Notes: generated by a model not told the origin, from the letters alone. A stretch of 64,000 nucleotides of DNA from WRAV01 sp050950205 (GCA_050950205.1 JBMNHF010000023.1:1-64000), one strand, 5' to 3'. Positions 49,995 through 59,028 are shown, numbered from the stretch's first letter. A program made the numbers and translations.

Positions 49995-51347
49995 ATGGCA
50001 CCACTGGTTGCATTTGTAATTGTTTTTGCGCTTCTTCTTGTAGCTCTTATTAAGTTCAAAGTGACTCCTTCGGTTGGTCTTTTTGCCGCTGCAGTTGTTT
50101 TTGGCCTCATGGTTGGAATGCCCACCACCGATATTCTGAACAATTTGCCGGCAGGCTTTGGAAACATGATGAAGAGCATCGGTCTTCTGATTGTATTCGG
50201 AAGCATCTTTGGAGATTTTCTTGGAGAATCCGGAGCCACCGAAGAACTGGCAAAAGGTATGGTTCGCCTTTTCGGCAAAAAACATGACCTGCTCGCCTTG
50301 AACCTGGTTGGATTCATTCTTTCCATCCCCATCTATTTTGGATGCGCCTACATAATGACGGCTCCGCTGGTCTGTGCGCTTCAGAAAATCAGCAAAAAGA
50401 GCATGAAGGGCTATGTCATTGCCATCTTTACCGGGTTGATGCTGACCCATAGCTGCGTTGCTCCAACGCCGGGCCCCCTTGCCGTTGCCGGACAGATTGG
50501 CGCCAATGTGGGTTGGTTCATCATTTGGGGTATTGTTGTGTGTCTGCCTGCAAGCCTTCTGGTGGGCTGGCTCTATGCCAACTTCGTGGTAAGCCAGGAA
50601 GAAAAGAAGCAGGCTCGTGAAGTCATGCGGGAAATTGTAGAAAACGACGACCTGATTGCACCGGACCCCACAAAGCCCTCTGCCCTGAAGGCTTTTCTGC
50701 TGGTCATTTTCCCCATTGCCCTGATCGTCTTTGCTTCCATCTTCTCCCTCTTTGTGACGGAAGGACCTGCCTACACCTTTATCAACTTTATCGGCAACTC
50801 CAACATTGCACTGTTCATCGCCATGCTGGTGACAGGTTTCACCCTCCAAAAATACATGCCGAACAAGACTGTCATGCAGTTTATCGATGAGTCTGCCAAC
50901 CGTACCGGCAACATCCTGCTCATTGTTGGTGCCGGCGGATGCTTCGCTGCCATCCTTGGTGCCACCACCATGAGCACAGATCTGGTAGACATTATGTCGG
51001 CAACCAATATGCCGGTGATTCTGCTGGGATTCCTGCTGGCTTTCTTCATTCGTGCCGCGGTGGGTTCTGCCACGGCAGCCATGCTGACCTCCGTTGCCAT
51101 TGCCGGTCCCGTATGTGTGGCTACAGGTATGTCTCCGGTTATTGCGGGTCTGTCGGTCTGTCTTGGCGCACACGCTGCCACCTTCCCCACCGACGTCACC
51201 TTCTGGTTCCCCTCCACCTACAACGGCCTGAATACCAAGGACTGCCTTATGACCACAACCGTACCGTGCATCCTATCCGGTGTGATTGGTCTGATTATAC
51301 TTGCCATACTCAACGCATTTTCCGGCGTGCTTCCCGGAATGTTCTGA
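49995..51347 (+). CDS. GntP-family permease
   Basis: A 450-aa transporter with about twelve membrane helices. VTPSVGLFAAAVVFGLMVGM, GDFLGESGATEELA, THSCVAPTPGPLAVAGQIG and RAAVGSATAAMLTSVAIAGP follow the gluconate/H+ symporter family GntP, which also contains D-serine permease DsdX. Given the flanking genes, uptake of a D-amino acid or its acyl derivative is more likely than gluconate. The ATG at 49995 has AAAGGA upstream. It sits 39 bases after the deacylase. Confidence 0.87.
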   Translation: MAPLVAFVIVFALLLVALIKFKVTPSVGLFAAAVVFGLMVGMPTTDILNNLPAGFGNMMKSIGLLIVFGSIFGDFLGESGATEELAKGMVRLFGKKHDLLALNLVGFILSIPIYFGCAYIMTAPLVCALQKISKKSMKGYVIAIFTGLMLTHSCVAPTPGPLAVAGQIGANVGWFIIWGIVVCLPASLLVGWLYANFVVSQEEKKQAREVMREIVENDDLIAPDPTKPSALKAFLLVIFPIALIVFASIFSLFVTEGPAYTFINFIGNSNIALFIAMLVTGFTLQKYMPNKTVMQFIDESANRTGNILLIVGAGGCFAAILGATTMSTDLVDIMSATNMPVILLGFLLAFFIRAAVGSATAAMLTSVAIAGPVCVATGMSPVIAGLSVCLGAHAATFPTDVTFWFPSTYNGLNTKDCLMTTTVPCILSGVIGLIILAILNAFSGVLPGMF

Positions 51348-51372
51348 TTGACTAAGCTGAAAAGGAGATATT

Positions 51373-52737
51373 ATGACCTCTCTGACTAAAATTGTTGCAA
51401 ATAAATCCATAGCGGAATGGATTGCGTCCTGTCCGGTTGTTGGGGATATCTGCGAGTTAAAGGAAACCGTGTGGGTGAATCCCGACAAGCTGCCCTTCGA
51501 CGAGGCGAAAGCATCCTGTCCCCTCACCATGGAAGATATTCAGGATGCTTCCGACCGGCTGGATCGATTTGCTCCCTATATTCGCACCGTCTTTCCGGAA
51601 ACAGCCCCATCCGGTGGAATCATCGAATCGGCTATTCATCCAATCCCCCGTATGCAGAATCTGCTGGAAAAGGAAGAGGATATTCTGATTCCGGGAAAAA
51701 TGTGGCTCAAGCTGGACAGCCATCTGCCCATATCAGGTTCCATCAAAGCCCGTGGCGGAATCTATGAAGTGCTGAAAACCGCCGAGGATATCGCCATCCG
51801 CAACGGACTGCTCCGTGAAAGCGACGATTATGCGGTTTTGGATAGCGAGCCTTTTCGCGCCTTGTTCTCAAACTACGAAATCGTTGTAGGCTCAACCGGA
51901 AATCTCGGCCTTTCCATCGGAATCATGAGTGCAAAGCTGGGATTTCAGGTTACCGTCCACATGTCGGCCGACGCCAGACAGTGGAAGAAAGATTTGCTGA
52001 GAAGTAAGGGCGTTCGGGTGGTGGAATATGATTCTGATTACAGCATTGCTGTGGCGGAAGGAAGAAAACTGGCTGCCCAAAATCCCCATTGCCATTTTGT
52101 TGATGACGAGAATTCCAAAACGCTGTTCCTTGGCTATGCAGTTGCCGCTTTGCGCCTGAAAAAACAGCTGGATGAAAAACACATTGTGATTGATCCAGAG
52201 CATCCGTTGTTTGTTTATCTTCCCTGCGGCGTAGGCGGCGGACCGGGTGGCGTTGCCTTTGGCCTGAAAATGGTCTTTGGGGATGCGGTGCACTGTTTCT
52301 TTGCCGAACCAACCCATTCCCCCTGCATGATGCTGGGAATGGCAACAGGTGAGAACAACAACGTGTGCGTTCAGGACTTTGGCTTAGACAATCTAACCGC
52401 CGCTGACGGTTTGGCGGTGGGCCGCGCTTCCGGTTTTGTTGGCGTATTGTTGCGTCCGTTCATGAGCGGTTGTTATTCCCTTAGTGATGAGCGGATGTTC
52501 AAGATGCTTGCACAGCTTGCGGATTCGGAAGGCATCTATCTGGAACCAAGTGCTTTGGCTGGAATGTACGGTCCCGTGTTGGTTGAAAAGTCTGCGGCTA
52601 TGGGCAAGTACCTGGTAGATTCCGGGCTGGAAGGCAAAATGGCCAACGCATTCCACCTTATTTGGGCCACCGGCGGAAATATGGTACCTCAAGAAGAAAT
52701 GCAAGCTTATTACGAAAAAAGAAAAACACTGCTCTAA
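51373..52737 (+). CDS. dsdA: D-serine ammonia-lyase
   Basis: A 454-aa PLP enzyme that converts D-serine to pyruvate and ammonia. The PLP Lys is K125 in SGSIKARGG, GSTGNLGLSIGI follows, and the tetraglycine phosphate loop is GVGGGPGGVAFG. Length and blocks match DsdA of E. coli and Bacillus (YqjR). AAGGAG precedes the ATG. It closes the operon and is followed by a strong terminator. D-threonine is a possible secondary substrate. Confidence 0.92.
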   Translation: MTSLTKIVANKSIAEWIASCPVVGDICELKETVWVNPDKLPFDEAKASCPLTMEDIQDASDRLDRFAPYIRTVFPETAPSGGIIESAIHPIPRMQNLLEKEEDILIPGKMWLKLDSHLPISGSIKARGGIYEVLKTAEDIAIRNGLLRESDDYAVLDSEPFRALFSNYEIVVGSTGNLGLSIGIMSAKLGFQVTVHMSADARQWKKDLLRSKGVRVVEYDSDYSIAVAEGRKLAAQNPHCHFVDDENSKTLFLGYAVAALRLKKQLDEKHIVIDPEHPLFVYLPCGVGGGPGGVAFGLKMVFGDAVHCFFAEPTHSPCMMLGMATGENNNVCVQDFGLDNLTAADGLAVGRASGFVGVLLRPFMSGCYSLSDERMFKMLAQLADSEGIYLEPSALAGMYGPVLVEKSAAMGKYLVDSGLEGKMANAFHLIWATGGNMVPQEEMQAYYEKRKTLL

Positions 52738-52770
52738 AAATTATCTCCCTCATCGCCAGGCCCAAGCTTT

Positions 52771-52813
52771 GCCCATTGGGAATCTCAGGATTTCCAATGG
52801 GCTTTTTATTTTT
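52771..52813 (+). terminator. Terminator of the D-amino-acid operon
   Basis: GCCCATTGG (52771-52779) pairs with CCAATGGGC (52794-52802), extended by inner GAA/TTT pairs, and is followed by TTTTTATTTTT. Confidence 0.88.
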
Positions 52814-52979
52814 AAATCAATTAATGTTTGTTACCGGGGTGCGCTAAATCAAAGCGGCGCCCGCAACCATCCACCCCTTCCCCCTGCAGGGATGAAGTTC
52901 GTTCCTCCCCCAGCCTACCGGTTGGGACAGGTGGGGTATTTGTGTTTTCCGACATTCTCCCAAATAGCTTTCGGGTATC

Positions 52980-53200
52980 TTTTATGATATAATGTTATCA
53001 TCAAAGCAGACCTTGCGTTGTAAAAGGACTTAACTGTTTTTGCTGTGGTAAAACTCACAGCCTGATACAGCGATTACGCAGTTGATGGATTCCCTCATTG
53101 GCGGGAACTTCAAGGATTTTATCCTTTTTGCAGCGTATCGGCACAACGGTGTGCTGCGGGCGTCCCCGCCGGACGCCCCATTTTTATGCCGGGAGGACCT
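52980..53200 (+). ncRNA. Structured leader or small RNA before pcrA
   Basis: After a TATAAT at 52988-52993, the next 190 bases contain four predicted hairpins: GCTGTG with CACAGC near 53041-53060, AAGGAT with ATCCTT near 53112-53127, GCACA with TGTGC near 53140-53153, and the last, terminator-like stem at 53158-53178. AAAAGGA near 53024 can also pair with TCCTTTT near 53123. Size and layout fit a small RNA or an attenuated leader. I cannot assign it to a known class. No protein-coding frame is convincing here. Confidence 0.4.
53158..53185 (+). terminator. Terminator-like hairpin in the pcrA leader
   Basis: GGGCGTCC (53158-53165) pairs with GGACGCCC (53171-53178) around a CCGCC loop, followed by CATTTTTA. 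It ends 17 bases before the pcrA start, overlapping the approach to its ribosome site, so it may end a small RNA or attenuate pcrA. Confidence 0.65.
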
Positions 53201-53201
53201 C

Positions 53202-55583
53202 ATGAAAGAAACCAGTCAACCATACTTTTTTTCTCTCAAACAAAAGGCGCTGGAGCGCTACTTTGGCCGGGTAAATGATATTCAGCGAAAGGCCGTTCTT
53301 CACATGGATGGCCCGCTGCTGATTCTGGCCGGAGCGGGAAGCGGTAAAACCACCGTTTTGATTAACCGCATTGAAAATATGATTTTGTTTGGCAACGCCT
53401 ACCATCATCAAGGGGATTACGTCCCCTGCGCCAAGGATATGGCGTTGCTGGAAGGTTACGTAAAGGGCGAGGCGCTCAGCCCTATGGAGCTTTCCCGCAT
53501 CATAGCCCACGGCGCCGTACGCCCCTGGAATGTGCTGGCCATCACCTTTACCAACAAGGCAGCGGGGGAGCTGCGAGATCGCCTAAAAGCCCGGTTGGGG
53601 CAGGATTTGGCCGCCGATATTGCCGCCTCCACCTTTCACTCCATGTGTGTGCAGATTCTGCGCCGGGAGGGCGAGGCCATCGGCTATGGCCGCAGCTTTA
53701 CCATCTATGATACCGATGATTCCCTTCGGGTACTCAAGGATTGTCTCAAGCAGCTGAACCTCAACGATAAGATGTTCCCGCCCCGCTCCCTGCTGGGGGA
53801 AATCGGACGAGCCAAGGACAACCTGCTCACCGCCAGTGGCTACCGGGAAGGGGCTGGGCAGGATTTTCGCAAAAAAACCATCGCCAGCGTGTTCGAGCTG
53901 TATGAGCAGAAATTAAAGTCCGCCAACGCCATGGATTTTGACGACTTGATTACCCAAACCGTCCACCTCTTCCGCCAGCATCCCGCTGTATTGGAAAAGT
54001 ACCGCAACCGCTGGCGCTATATCATGGTGGACGAATACCAGGACACCAACCACGCCCAGTATGTCCTTGTCTCCCAATTGGCGGGGGGACACCGCAACCT
54101 CTGCGTGGTGGGGGACGACGATCAAAGCATCTACAAATTCCGGGGAGCCACCATCGAAAACATCCTCAGCTTTGAGGAGCAGTTTTTCGGCGCCCAAGTG
54201 ATTCGGCTGGAGCAAAACTACCGCTCCACCGGCAACATTTTGGAGGCCGCCAACAAGGTGATCGCCAACAACACCGAGCGCAAGGGCAAAAATCTGTGGA
54301 CTGCCGGCAGCCCCGGAGAAAAGATACAGATTCATCGGGTGGGGGACGAGGAGGCGGAAAGCCGCCTGATTGCCGACACGGTGCTGGAAAACGTAAAAGC
54401 AGGGGCCAAGTTCTCCGATCACGCCGTTCTCTACCGGATGAATGCCCAATCGGGGACGGTGGAGCGGGCTTTGGCCAAAAACGCCATCCCCTACCGGGTG
54501 ATTGGCGGTGTGCGGTTTTACGAGCGCAAGGAAATCAAAGACATCATCGCCTACCTAACGGTGCTGGTCAATCCCGCCGACAATCTGCGGCTTTCCCGGA
54601 TTATCAACGAACCCAAGCGGGGCATTGGAACCGCCACCGTGGAAGCTGCTCTGGAAATTTCCGCTTCTCTGGGGATTTCCCTGCTGGAGGTGTTGCGCCA
54701 GCCGGAGCATTTTGCCGCCCTTTCCCGAAAAAAAAGGGTGTTGGACCCCTTTGTTGCCATGATGGATCACCTGACCCATCTGGCGGAAAGCGAGCCTCTG
54801 GGTCTTTTGTTGGAACAGCTGCTGGAGCAAACGGGATACCGGATGATGCTGGAGGGGCAGGGACTGGAAGGCTCTGTTCGAATGGAGAATATTCTGGAGC
54901 TTAAGAGCAACCTCATACGCTATGAGCAGGAAAATCCGGAAGGGGGACTTTCTGGGTTTTTGGAGGAAATTGCCCTCTACACCGATTTGGACAACTACGA
55001 TCCCGGCGCCGACGCCATGGTGCTGATGACCATTCACGCCGCTAAGGGGCTGGAGTTTAACCATGTCTTTATTGCCGGAATGGATGAGGGCATCTTCCCC
55101 GGACGCAACGCCCTCAATTTCCCCCCCGAAATTGAGGAGGAGCGGCGCCTTGCTTATGTGGCCATCACACGGGCCAAAAAATCACTGGTCATCACCTCTG
55201 CCCAGCGGCGGCTGCTGTTTGGTCAGACCGTTTACAACCAGCCCTCCCGCTTTATTCAGGAAATCCCTAAGGAAAACGCAAACTATCGGGATCACTCCGT
55301 GCAAAGCGCCTTCCGGCAGGCATCGTCCGCCCCCAAGGTGGCCATGCCCTCCCGCCGCGCCATCGACATTGGAGTGGGAAGATCCTCACCCCCAAAACCT
55401 GCCGGGCAATCCGGCAACTTCCTGCCGGGGGAAGCGGTGCGCCACAGCGTCTTTGGCGAAGGGGTGGTGCTTTCTGCCAAAGCCATGGGGGGAGATACGC
55501 TGCTGGAGGTGGAGTTTTCCAAGGTGGGCATCAAGAAAATTATGGCCAACTACGCCCGCTTGTCCCGAATCAAAGGGGATTGA
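53202..55583 (+). CDS. pcrA: ATP-dependent DNA helicase PcrA/UvrD
   Basis: A 793-aa superfamily 1A helicase acting in nucleotide-excision repair and removal of stalled complexes. Motif I is LAGAGSGKT; Ia ITFTNKAAGEL; II VDEYQDTN; III GDDDQSIYKFRGA; IV EQNYRSTGNI; V TIHAAKGLEF; VI ERRLAYVAITRAK. A 40-residue insert lies between motifs I and Ia, as in many clostridial relatives. The C-terminal Tudor-like end (FLPGEAVRHSVFGEGVV) is the RNA-polymerase-contacting domain of PcrA. The ATG at 53202 has GGGAGG upstream; the longer frame includes the leader hairpin. Confidence 0.94.
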   Translation: MKETSQPYFFSLKQKALERYFGRVNDIQRKAVLHMDGPLLILAGAGSGKTTVLINRIENMILFGNAYHHQGDYVPCAKDMALLEGYVKGEALSPMELSRIIAHGAVRPWNVLAITFTNKAAGELRDRLKARLGQDLAADIAASTFHSMCVQILRREGEAIGYGRSFTIYDTDDSLRVLKDCLKQLNLNDKMFPPRSLLGEIGRAKDNLLTASGYREGAGQDFRKKTIASVFELYEQKLKSANAMDFDDLITQTVHLFRQHPAVLEKYRNRWRYIMVDEYQDTNHAQYVLVSQLAGGHRNLCVVGDDDQSIYKFRGATIENILSFEEQFFGAQVIRLEQNYRSTGNILEAANKVIANNTERKGKNLWTAGSPGEKIQIHRVGDEEAESRLIADTVLENVKAGAKFSDHAVLYRMNAQSGTVERALAKNAIPYRVIGGVRFYERKEIKDIIAYLTVLVNPADNLRLSRIINEPKRGIGTATVEAALEISASLGISLLEVLRQPEHFAALSRKKRVLDPFVAMMDHLTHLAESEPLGLLLEQLLEQTGYRMMLEGQGLEGSVRMENILELKSNLIRYEQENPEGGLSGFLEEIALYTDLDNYDPGADAMVLMTIHAAKGLEFNHVFIAGMDEGIFPGRNALNFPPEIEEERRLAYVAITRAKKSLVITSAQRRLLFGQTVYNQPSRFIQEIPKENANYRDHSVQSAFRQASSAPKVAMPSRRAIDIGVGRSSPPKPAGQSGNFLPGEAVRHSVFGEGVVLSAKAMGGDTLLEVEFSKVGIKKIMANYARLSRIKGD

Positions 55584-55640
55584 AAAACAGCAGCTTTAAG
55601 AATCTGAGCGATTTTTCATTTTTTCCTGGGCATTCTATGC

Positions 55641-55676
55641 CAAAGCCCCCTGCTCCAATGGAAGCAGGGGGCTTTG
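55641..55676. terminator. Terminator between pcrA and dpaB
   Basis: CAAAGCCCCCTGCT (55641-55654) pairs perfectly with AGCAGGGGGCTTTG (55663-55676), 14 bp with an 8-base loop. It sits between convergent genes and could serve both, though the T tracts are short. Confidence 0.72.
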
Positions 55677-55747
55677 CGGTGCAAGGGGGATATATGGCAA
55701 GAGCTTATTATGTTGGTCCCTGGTTATGGTTAAAATGGCTAAGTAGT

Positions 55748-56320
55748 TTAAGGAAAGATGGGCTGAAGCTGCTTGCCCTCCAAAGCGGCGGCTGCAGCCT
55801 TGGGAATCAGGCTAAAGTCCGATACCACCGAGCGGGGTTTGGCATCGGGGGCATCTTGCCGCAGGGGGACAAAGTAGAAGTTGCGGTAGTTTAACAGCGC
55901 TCCAATGTTTTTGGCGGAACCTCCCAATGCATCATTGGTGGAGACGGCGAGGAGAACCGGACCGCCGTTGCGCAGATGACTTTTTGCGCTCATGGTGACA
56001 CTGGTATCGGTGATGCCGTAGGTCAATTTGGCCAGAGTGTTTCCGGTACAGGGTGCAATCAGAACTAAATCCAGCAGCTTTTGAGGGCCAATGGGCTCTG
56101 CCTGCACCAGGTTGGAAATGGCTTTGTTTCCCGTCAGAGATTCAAAGGTGTCCACCCACTCTTTGGCCCGGCCAAAACGGGTATCGGTGGAATAGGCGTT
56201 TTCCGAAAAGATGGGTGTTACCTCCCATCCTTCAACTATGAGGGCTTTGGCAGCCTCCAAGGCTTGCTCAAAGGTGCAGAAGGAGCCGGTCAGTGCAAAG
56301 CCAACGCGTTTTTTGCTCAC
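55748..56320 (-). CDS. dpaB: Dipicolinate synthase subunit B
   Basis: A 190-aa flavoprotein-like subunit (SpoVFB) that, with DpaA, makes dipicolinic acid in the mother cell for the spore core. VGFALTGSFCTFEQAL starts the fold; PIFSENAYSTDTRFG, IAPCTGNTLAKLTYGITDT and VSTNDALGG are family blocks. The start is GTG at 56320, which overlaps the dpaA stop (GTGA), with AAGGGGGG upstream, so the two are translationally coupled. Its presence predicts endospore formation. Confidence 0.94.
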   Translation of the reverse strand: MSKKRVGFALTGSFCTFEQALEAAKALIVEGWEVTPIFSENAYSTDTRFGRAKEWVDTFESLTGNKAISNLVQAEPIGPQKLLDLVLIAPCTGNTLAKLTYGITDTSVTMSAKSHLRNGGPVLLAVSTNDALGGSAKNIGALLNYRNFYFVPLRQDAPDAKPRSVVSDFSLIPKAAAAALEGKQLQPIFP

Positions 56321-57207
56321 GGGATTGCCCCCCTTTCATGCAATATGTTGAATATGGTGTCCAGTGTGATAACGCCGGCGGTGACGGGTGCCACCTTTCC
56401 CGGCAGCGAAAGCGCCCATTCGGCTTTTAGGCCCAAGGTTTTGGCAGCCTCCAGATCCACCCCCCCGGGCTTGGAGGCCAGATCAATGATCAGGCAGCTT
56501 CGTTTGAGCAGAGCCAGCTTATCCTCCTCAAAAAGAAGAGAGGGAACGGTGTTGATGATGAGATCGGCGCTGGGCAGATGCTCTGCCATTTCGGAAAGAT
56601 GAACCGACTGACAACCAGCCACCCGCACCCAAGCAAGATCGCTCCACTTGCGGGCTGCCACCATCACTTTGGCTCCAAAGGAGCGGAGCAGTCCCGCCAG
56701 CACCTTGGCAATGCGGCCGTAACCGGTGATCAAACAGGTGGCTCCAAATAGGGCAATGGGCATTTCCCGCAGGGCAATTTCCACAGCTCCCTCGGCGGTG
56801 GGCACCGCATTGAGCACGGCAAATTCTTCCCGGTCCAGATAGTCGATGATTTCCACTCCCTGTTGGGCAGCTTGTTCCCGAGCTACGGCAGGCACCTTGC
56901 CCGCCAGCACAACGGTGTCTGGGTGAATATAAGTAAGGCACTCCTCCAGTGTCACCTTGTGGGTACTGCCGGGAGCATTGATTTTCCCATCACTCCCCAG
57001 CAGAGGCAGGGGAAGTATCACCACATTGCTTTGGGGCAGAATCATTTTGACATCGTCTACCTGTATGATTTTTTTGTTGAGCTTAACCCCTTCATGAAGC
57101 ATCATGGCGTAGATGCGAAAGCCGTCCTCCCGAACCGCCAGAGCGTTTGCCAGATGGGCCTGGCGGGGGTCTCCTCCCAATATGGAGAAGATCTTGGTTT
57201 GTATCAT
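56317..57207 (-). CDS. dpaA: Dipicolinate synthase subunit A
   Basis: A 296-aa NAD(P)-dependent subunit (SpoVFA) that reduces a dihydrodipicolinate-derived intermediate. The N-terminal part (FSILGGDPRQAHLANALA) and the Rossmann domain with ITGYGRIAKVLAGLLRSFGAKV (about 150-175) and ASKPGGVD near the end are typical. The ATG at 57207 is used; AAAGGG lies 8 bases upstream and the longer frame has unrelated residues. A possible sigma-K promoter lies about 45 bases upstream. Many clostridia lack spoVF and use EtfA instead, so its presence is informative. Confidence 0.93.
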   Translation of the reverse strand: MIQTKIFSILGGDPRQAHLANALAVREDGFRIYAMMLHEGVKLNKKIIQVDDVKMILPQSNVVILPLPLLGSDGKINAPGSTHKVTLEECLTYIHPDTVVLAGKVPAVAREQAAQQGVEIIDYLDREEFAVLNAVPTAEGAVEIALREMPIALFGATCLITGYGRIAKVLAGLLRSFGAKVMVAARKWSDLAWVRVAGCQSVHLSEMAEHLPSADLIINTVPSLLFEEDKLALLKRSCLIIDLASKPGGVDLEAAKTLGLKAEWALSLPGKVAPVTAGVITLDTIFNILHERGAIP

Positions 57208-57251
57208 AGGCAAAACCCTTTCCCGAACAACATGGATGAAACAATACAACC

Positions 57252-57279
57252 TATCTTATGTTGCAATCGGAGGGTTGGT
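57252..57279 (-). promoter_or_regulatory. Possible sigma-K promoter of dpaAB
   Basis: On the minus strand AC (57279-57278), 17 bases, then CATAAGATA (57260-57252), matching the sigma-K pattern AC-N16/17-CATANNNTA. The spoVF operon of Bacillus subtilis is sigma-K dependent. The motif is short, so chance is possible. Confidence 0.5.
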
Positions 57280-57518
57280 GCCTGTATTTGCTGTTTTATC
57301 CCCCCGCTTTTGGCAGAGATGCGCCCGTCAGCGGGCTTTTGCAAAATCTCCATCCCAAGGAGCGCTGGAATGGATGGGCCTGCCCTTCTGGAAAAAGAGC
57401 CACCCCTTGTAAGTTTACTTTTTGTAAAGAATTGCGGGGACCCTCTTACTTTTGCAGCAGTTTATGCTATACTATAATGGAATTTCTTTGTGGAACTGTT
57501 TTAAGGAGGGTGCTGTTT

Positions 57519-57929
57519 TTGGCATATACCATAGAGCATCGGGTTCCTGCGGCGGAGCAGTGGATGGCCCTGCGGGCAAGTGTAGGCTGGGCTACCTTTC
57601 CCAAGGAGGTGGCGCAGCGTAGCCTTGCCATGACTCCCTTTTGTGTCTGCGCCTTTGAGGGGGACGAGCTGATCGGTATGGGCAGAGTGTTGGGGGATGG
57701 TGTCATCAGCTTTTATGTGGGCAATGTCATGGTTCGGCCCGACCGCCAAGGCCTTGGCATCGGCAAAAAAATTATGGAGCATATCATGGCATATCTTGCG
57801 GAAAATGCTGTGCCCGGCGCTATTGCCAGCCTGCTTTCCATCAAAGGCAAAGAGGATTTTTACACCCAGTTTGGCTTTGAGTGCCGCCCCGACGAACAGC
57901 ACGGCAGCGGCATGAGCATCCGGTTTTAG
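57519..57929 (+). CDS. GNAT-family N-acetyltransferase
   Basis: A 136-aa acetyltransferase. VGNVMVRPDRQGLGIGKKIMEHI (about 66-88) is motif A with the acetyl-CoA loop RxxGxG. DFYTQFGFECRPDEQHGSGM is the usual C-terminal block of small GNATs. The substrate is unknown. I chose TTG at 57519 because AAGGAGG is 9 bases upstream; an in-frame GTG at 57510 touches that site. A promoter candidate with TATAAT at 57473-57478 lies upstream. It is followed after 3 bases by rlmH. Confidence 0.83.
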   Translation: MAYTIEHRVPAAEQWMALRASVGWATFPKEVAQRSLAMTPFCVCAFEGDELIGMGRVLGDGVISFYVGNVMVRPDRQGLGIGKKIMEHIMAYLAENAVPGAIASLLSIKGKEDFYTQFGFECRPDEQHGSGMSIRF

Positions 57930-57932
57930 ATT

Positions 57933-58406
57933 ATGATGCCTTTGCGGATTTTATCGGTGGGAAAACTGGGAGAACCCTGGATGCGTCAGGGTTGTGAGGA
58001 ATATCTCAAGCGGTTGGGTGGTACGGTAACCGTGACGGAAATTCCCGAGCAGCGTCTGCCTCAAAACCCCTCCCCTGCTCAGATTCAGCAGGCGTTAAGC
58101 CGGGAAGCCAAGCTGATGCGGGACAAAATTCCCCCGCGGGCCTACACCGTGGCCTTATGTATTGAAGGGGAGCTGATGACCTCCCCCAAACTGGCGGGAA
58201 TTCTGGAGCAGTCCGCCCTCCACCACCCCAGCGGTGTGTTGCTTATCGGCAGCTCCTACGGATTGGATGCAGCCCTGAAGCAGGAGGCTAAGCTGCGGCT
58301 GTCCCTTTCCCCCATGACCTTTCCCCATCAACTGGCCCGCATTCTATTGTTGGAGCAGTTGTATCGAGCGTCCTCCATTCAGGTGGGCGGAAAATATCAT
58401 AAGTAA
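57933..58406 (+). CDS. rlmH: 23S rRNA pseudouridine-1915 N3-methyltransferase
   Basis: A 157-aa SPOUT methyltransferase that modifies helix 69 of 23S rRNA after subunit joining. LRILSVGKLGEPWMRQGCEEYLKRL is the N-terminal family block; LLIGSSYGLDAALK forms part of the SAM knot; LSLSPMTFPHQLARILLLEQLYRAS and the closing KYHK are conserved. The start overlaps the space after the GNAT stop, so co-transcription is very likely. Length is normal. Confidence 0.92.
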   Translation: MMPLRILSVGKLGEPWMRQGCEEYLKRLGGTVTVTEIPEQRLPQNPSPAQIQQALSREAKLMRDKIPPRAYTVALCIEGELMTSPKLAGILEQSALHHPSGVLLIGSSYGLDAALKQEAKLRLSLSPMTFPHQLARILLLEQLYRASSIQVGGKYHK

Positions 58407-58418
58407 GGTGTGTTTCCC

Positions 58419-58985
58419 ATGAATTCTTTCACTCGTGTGCGTTTTTCTGCCGCAGAAATGGCTTTGGTTTCTATCTTTGCCGCTTTGACAGCGGGACTGA
58501 CGCAAATCATTGTCCCTTTGCCGGCAGTGCCAATTTCTCTGGGCAACTTTGCGGTAATGCTTTGCGCAGCAGTACTGCCTTTAAAACTGGCCTTTGCAGC
58601 CCAAACGGTCTATCTGCTGCTGGGGGCCTTTGGTGCTCCGGTGTTTACCTACTTTAGCGGCGGGTTCCACAAGCTGGCGGGTCCCACTGGCGGTTATCTG
58701 GTGGGCTATCTGGCTCTGGTGCTGGTGGTGGGTCTGCTCCGGGGACGCTACCCCCATGTGGGTTTGTTTGGTCTTTGTCTGATGATGATTGGAGGAATGA
58801 CCCTCTGCCTTGCTTTGGGCACGTTGTGGCTGGCGGTGGGTTTGGGCTATTCGGCAAAGCAGGCTTTTCTGGTTGGCGTTGCCCCTTTTCTGGTCTTTGA
58901 TCTTGTAAAAGCCATTGCTGCTTCCGTTATTGGCTTGCGGCTCCGCTCCACCCTGAGCAGAGCAGGCCTTGGCCATCATCTGTAA
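58419..58985 (+). CDS. bioY: Biotin transporter substrate-binding component BioY
   Basis: A 188-aa ECF-type S component with six membrane helices. LTQIIVPLPAVPISLGNFAVML is the BioY signature, followed by GAFGAPVFTYFSGGFHKLAGPTGGYLVGY, which contains the biotin-contacting residues. The universal ECF energising module is not in the window. AAGGTG lies before the ATG at 58419. No BirA box-like palindrome was noticed, and the gene seems to be carried on the rlmH transcript. Confidence 0.9.
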   Translation: MNSFTRVRFSAAEMALVSIFAALTAGLTQIIVPLPAVPISLGNFAVMLCAAVLPLKLAFAAQTVYLLLGAFGAPVFTYFSGGFHKLAGPTGGYLVGYLALVLVVGLLRGRYPHVGLFGLCLMMIGGMTLCLALGTLWLAVGLGYSAKQAFLVGVAPFLVFDLVKAIAASVIGLRLRSTLSRAGLGHHL

Positions 58986-59028
58986 ACTGAAAAGTTTACG
59001 CCACTCCACTTAAGAAAAGGATGTTTGT

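Noticed and set aside
49158..51173. A 671-codon open frame on the minus strand opposite the deacylase and GntP genes
   Set aside because: The translation is rich in His, Gln, Asn and Cys with no domain, and the opposite strand carries two well-defined genes.
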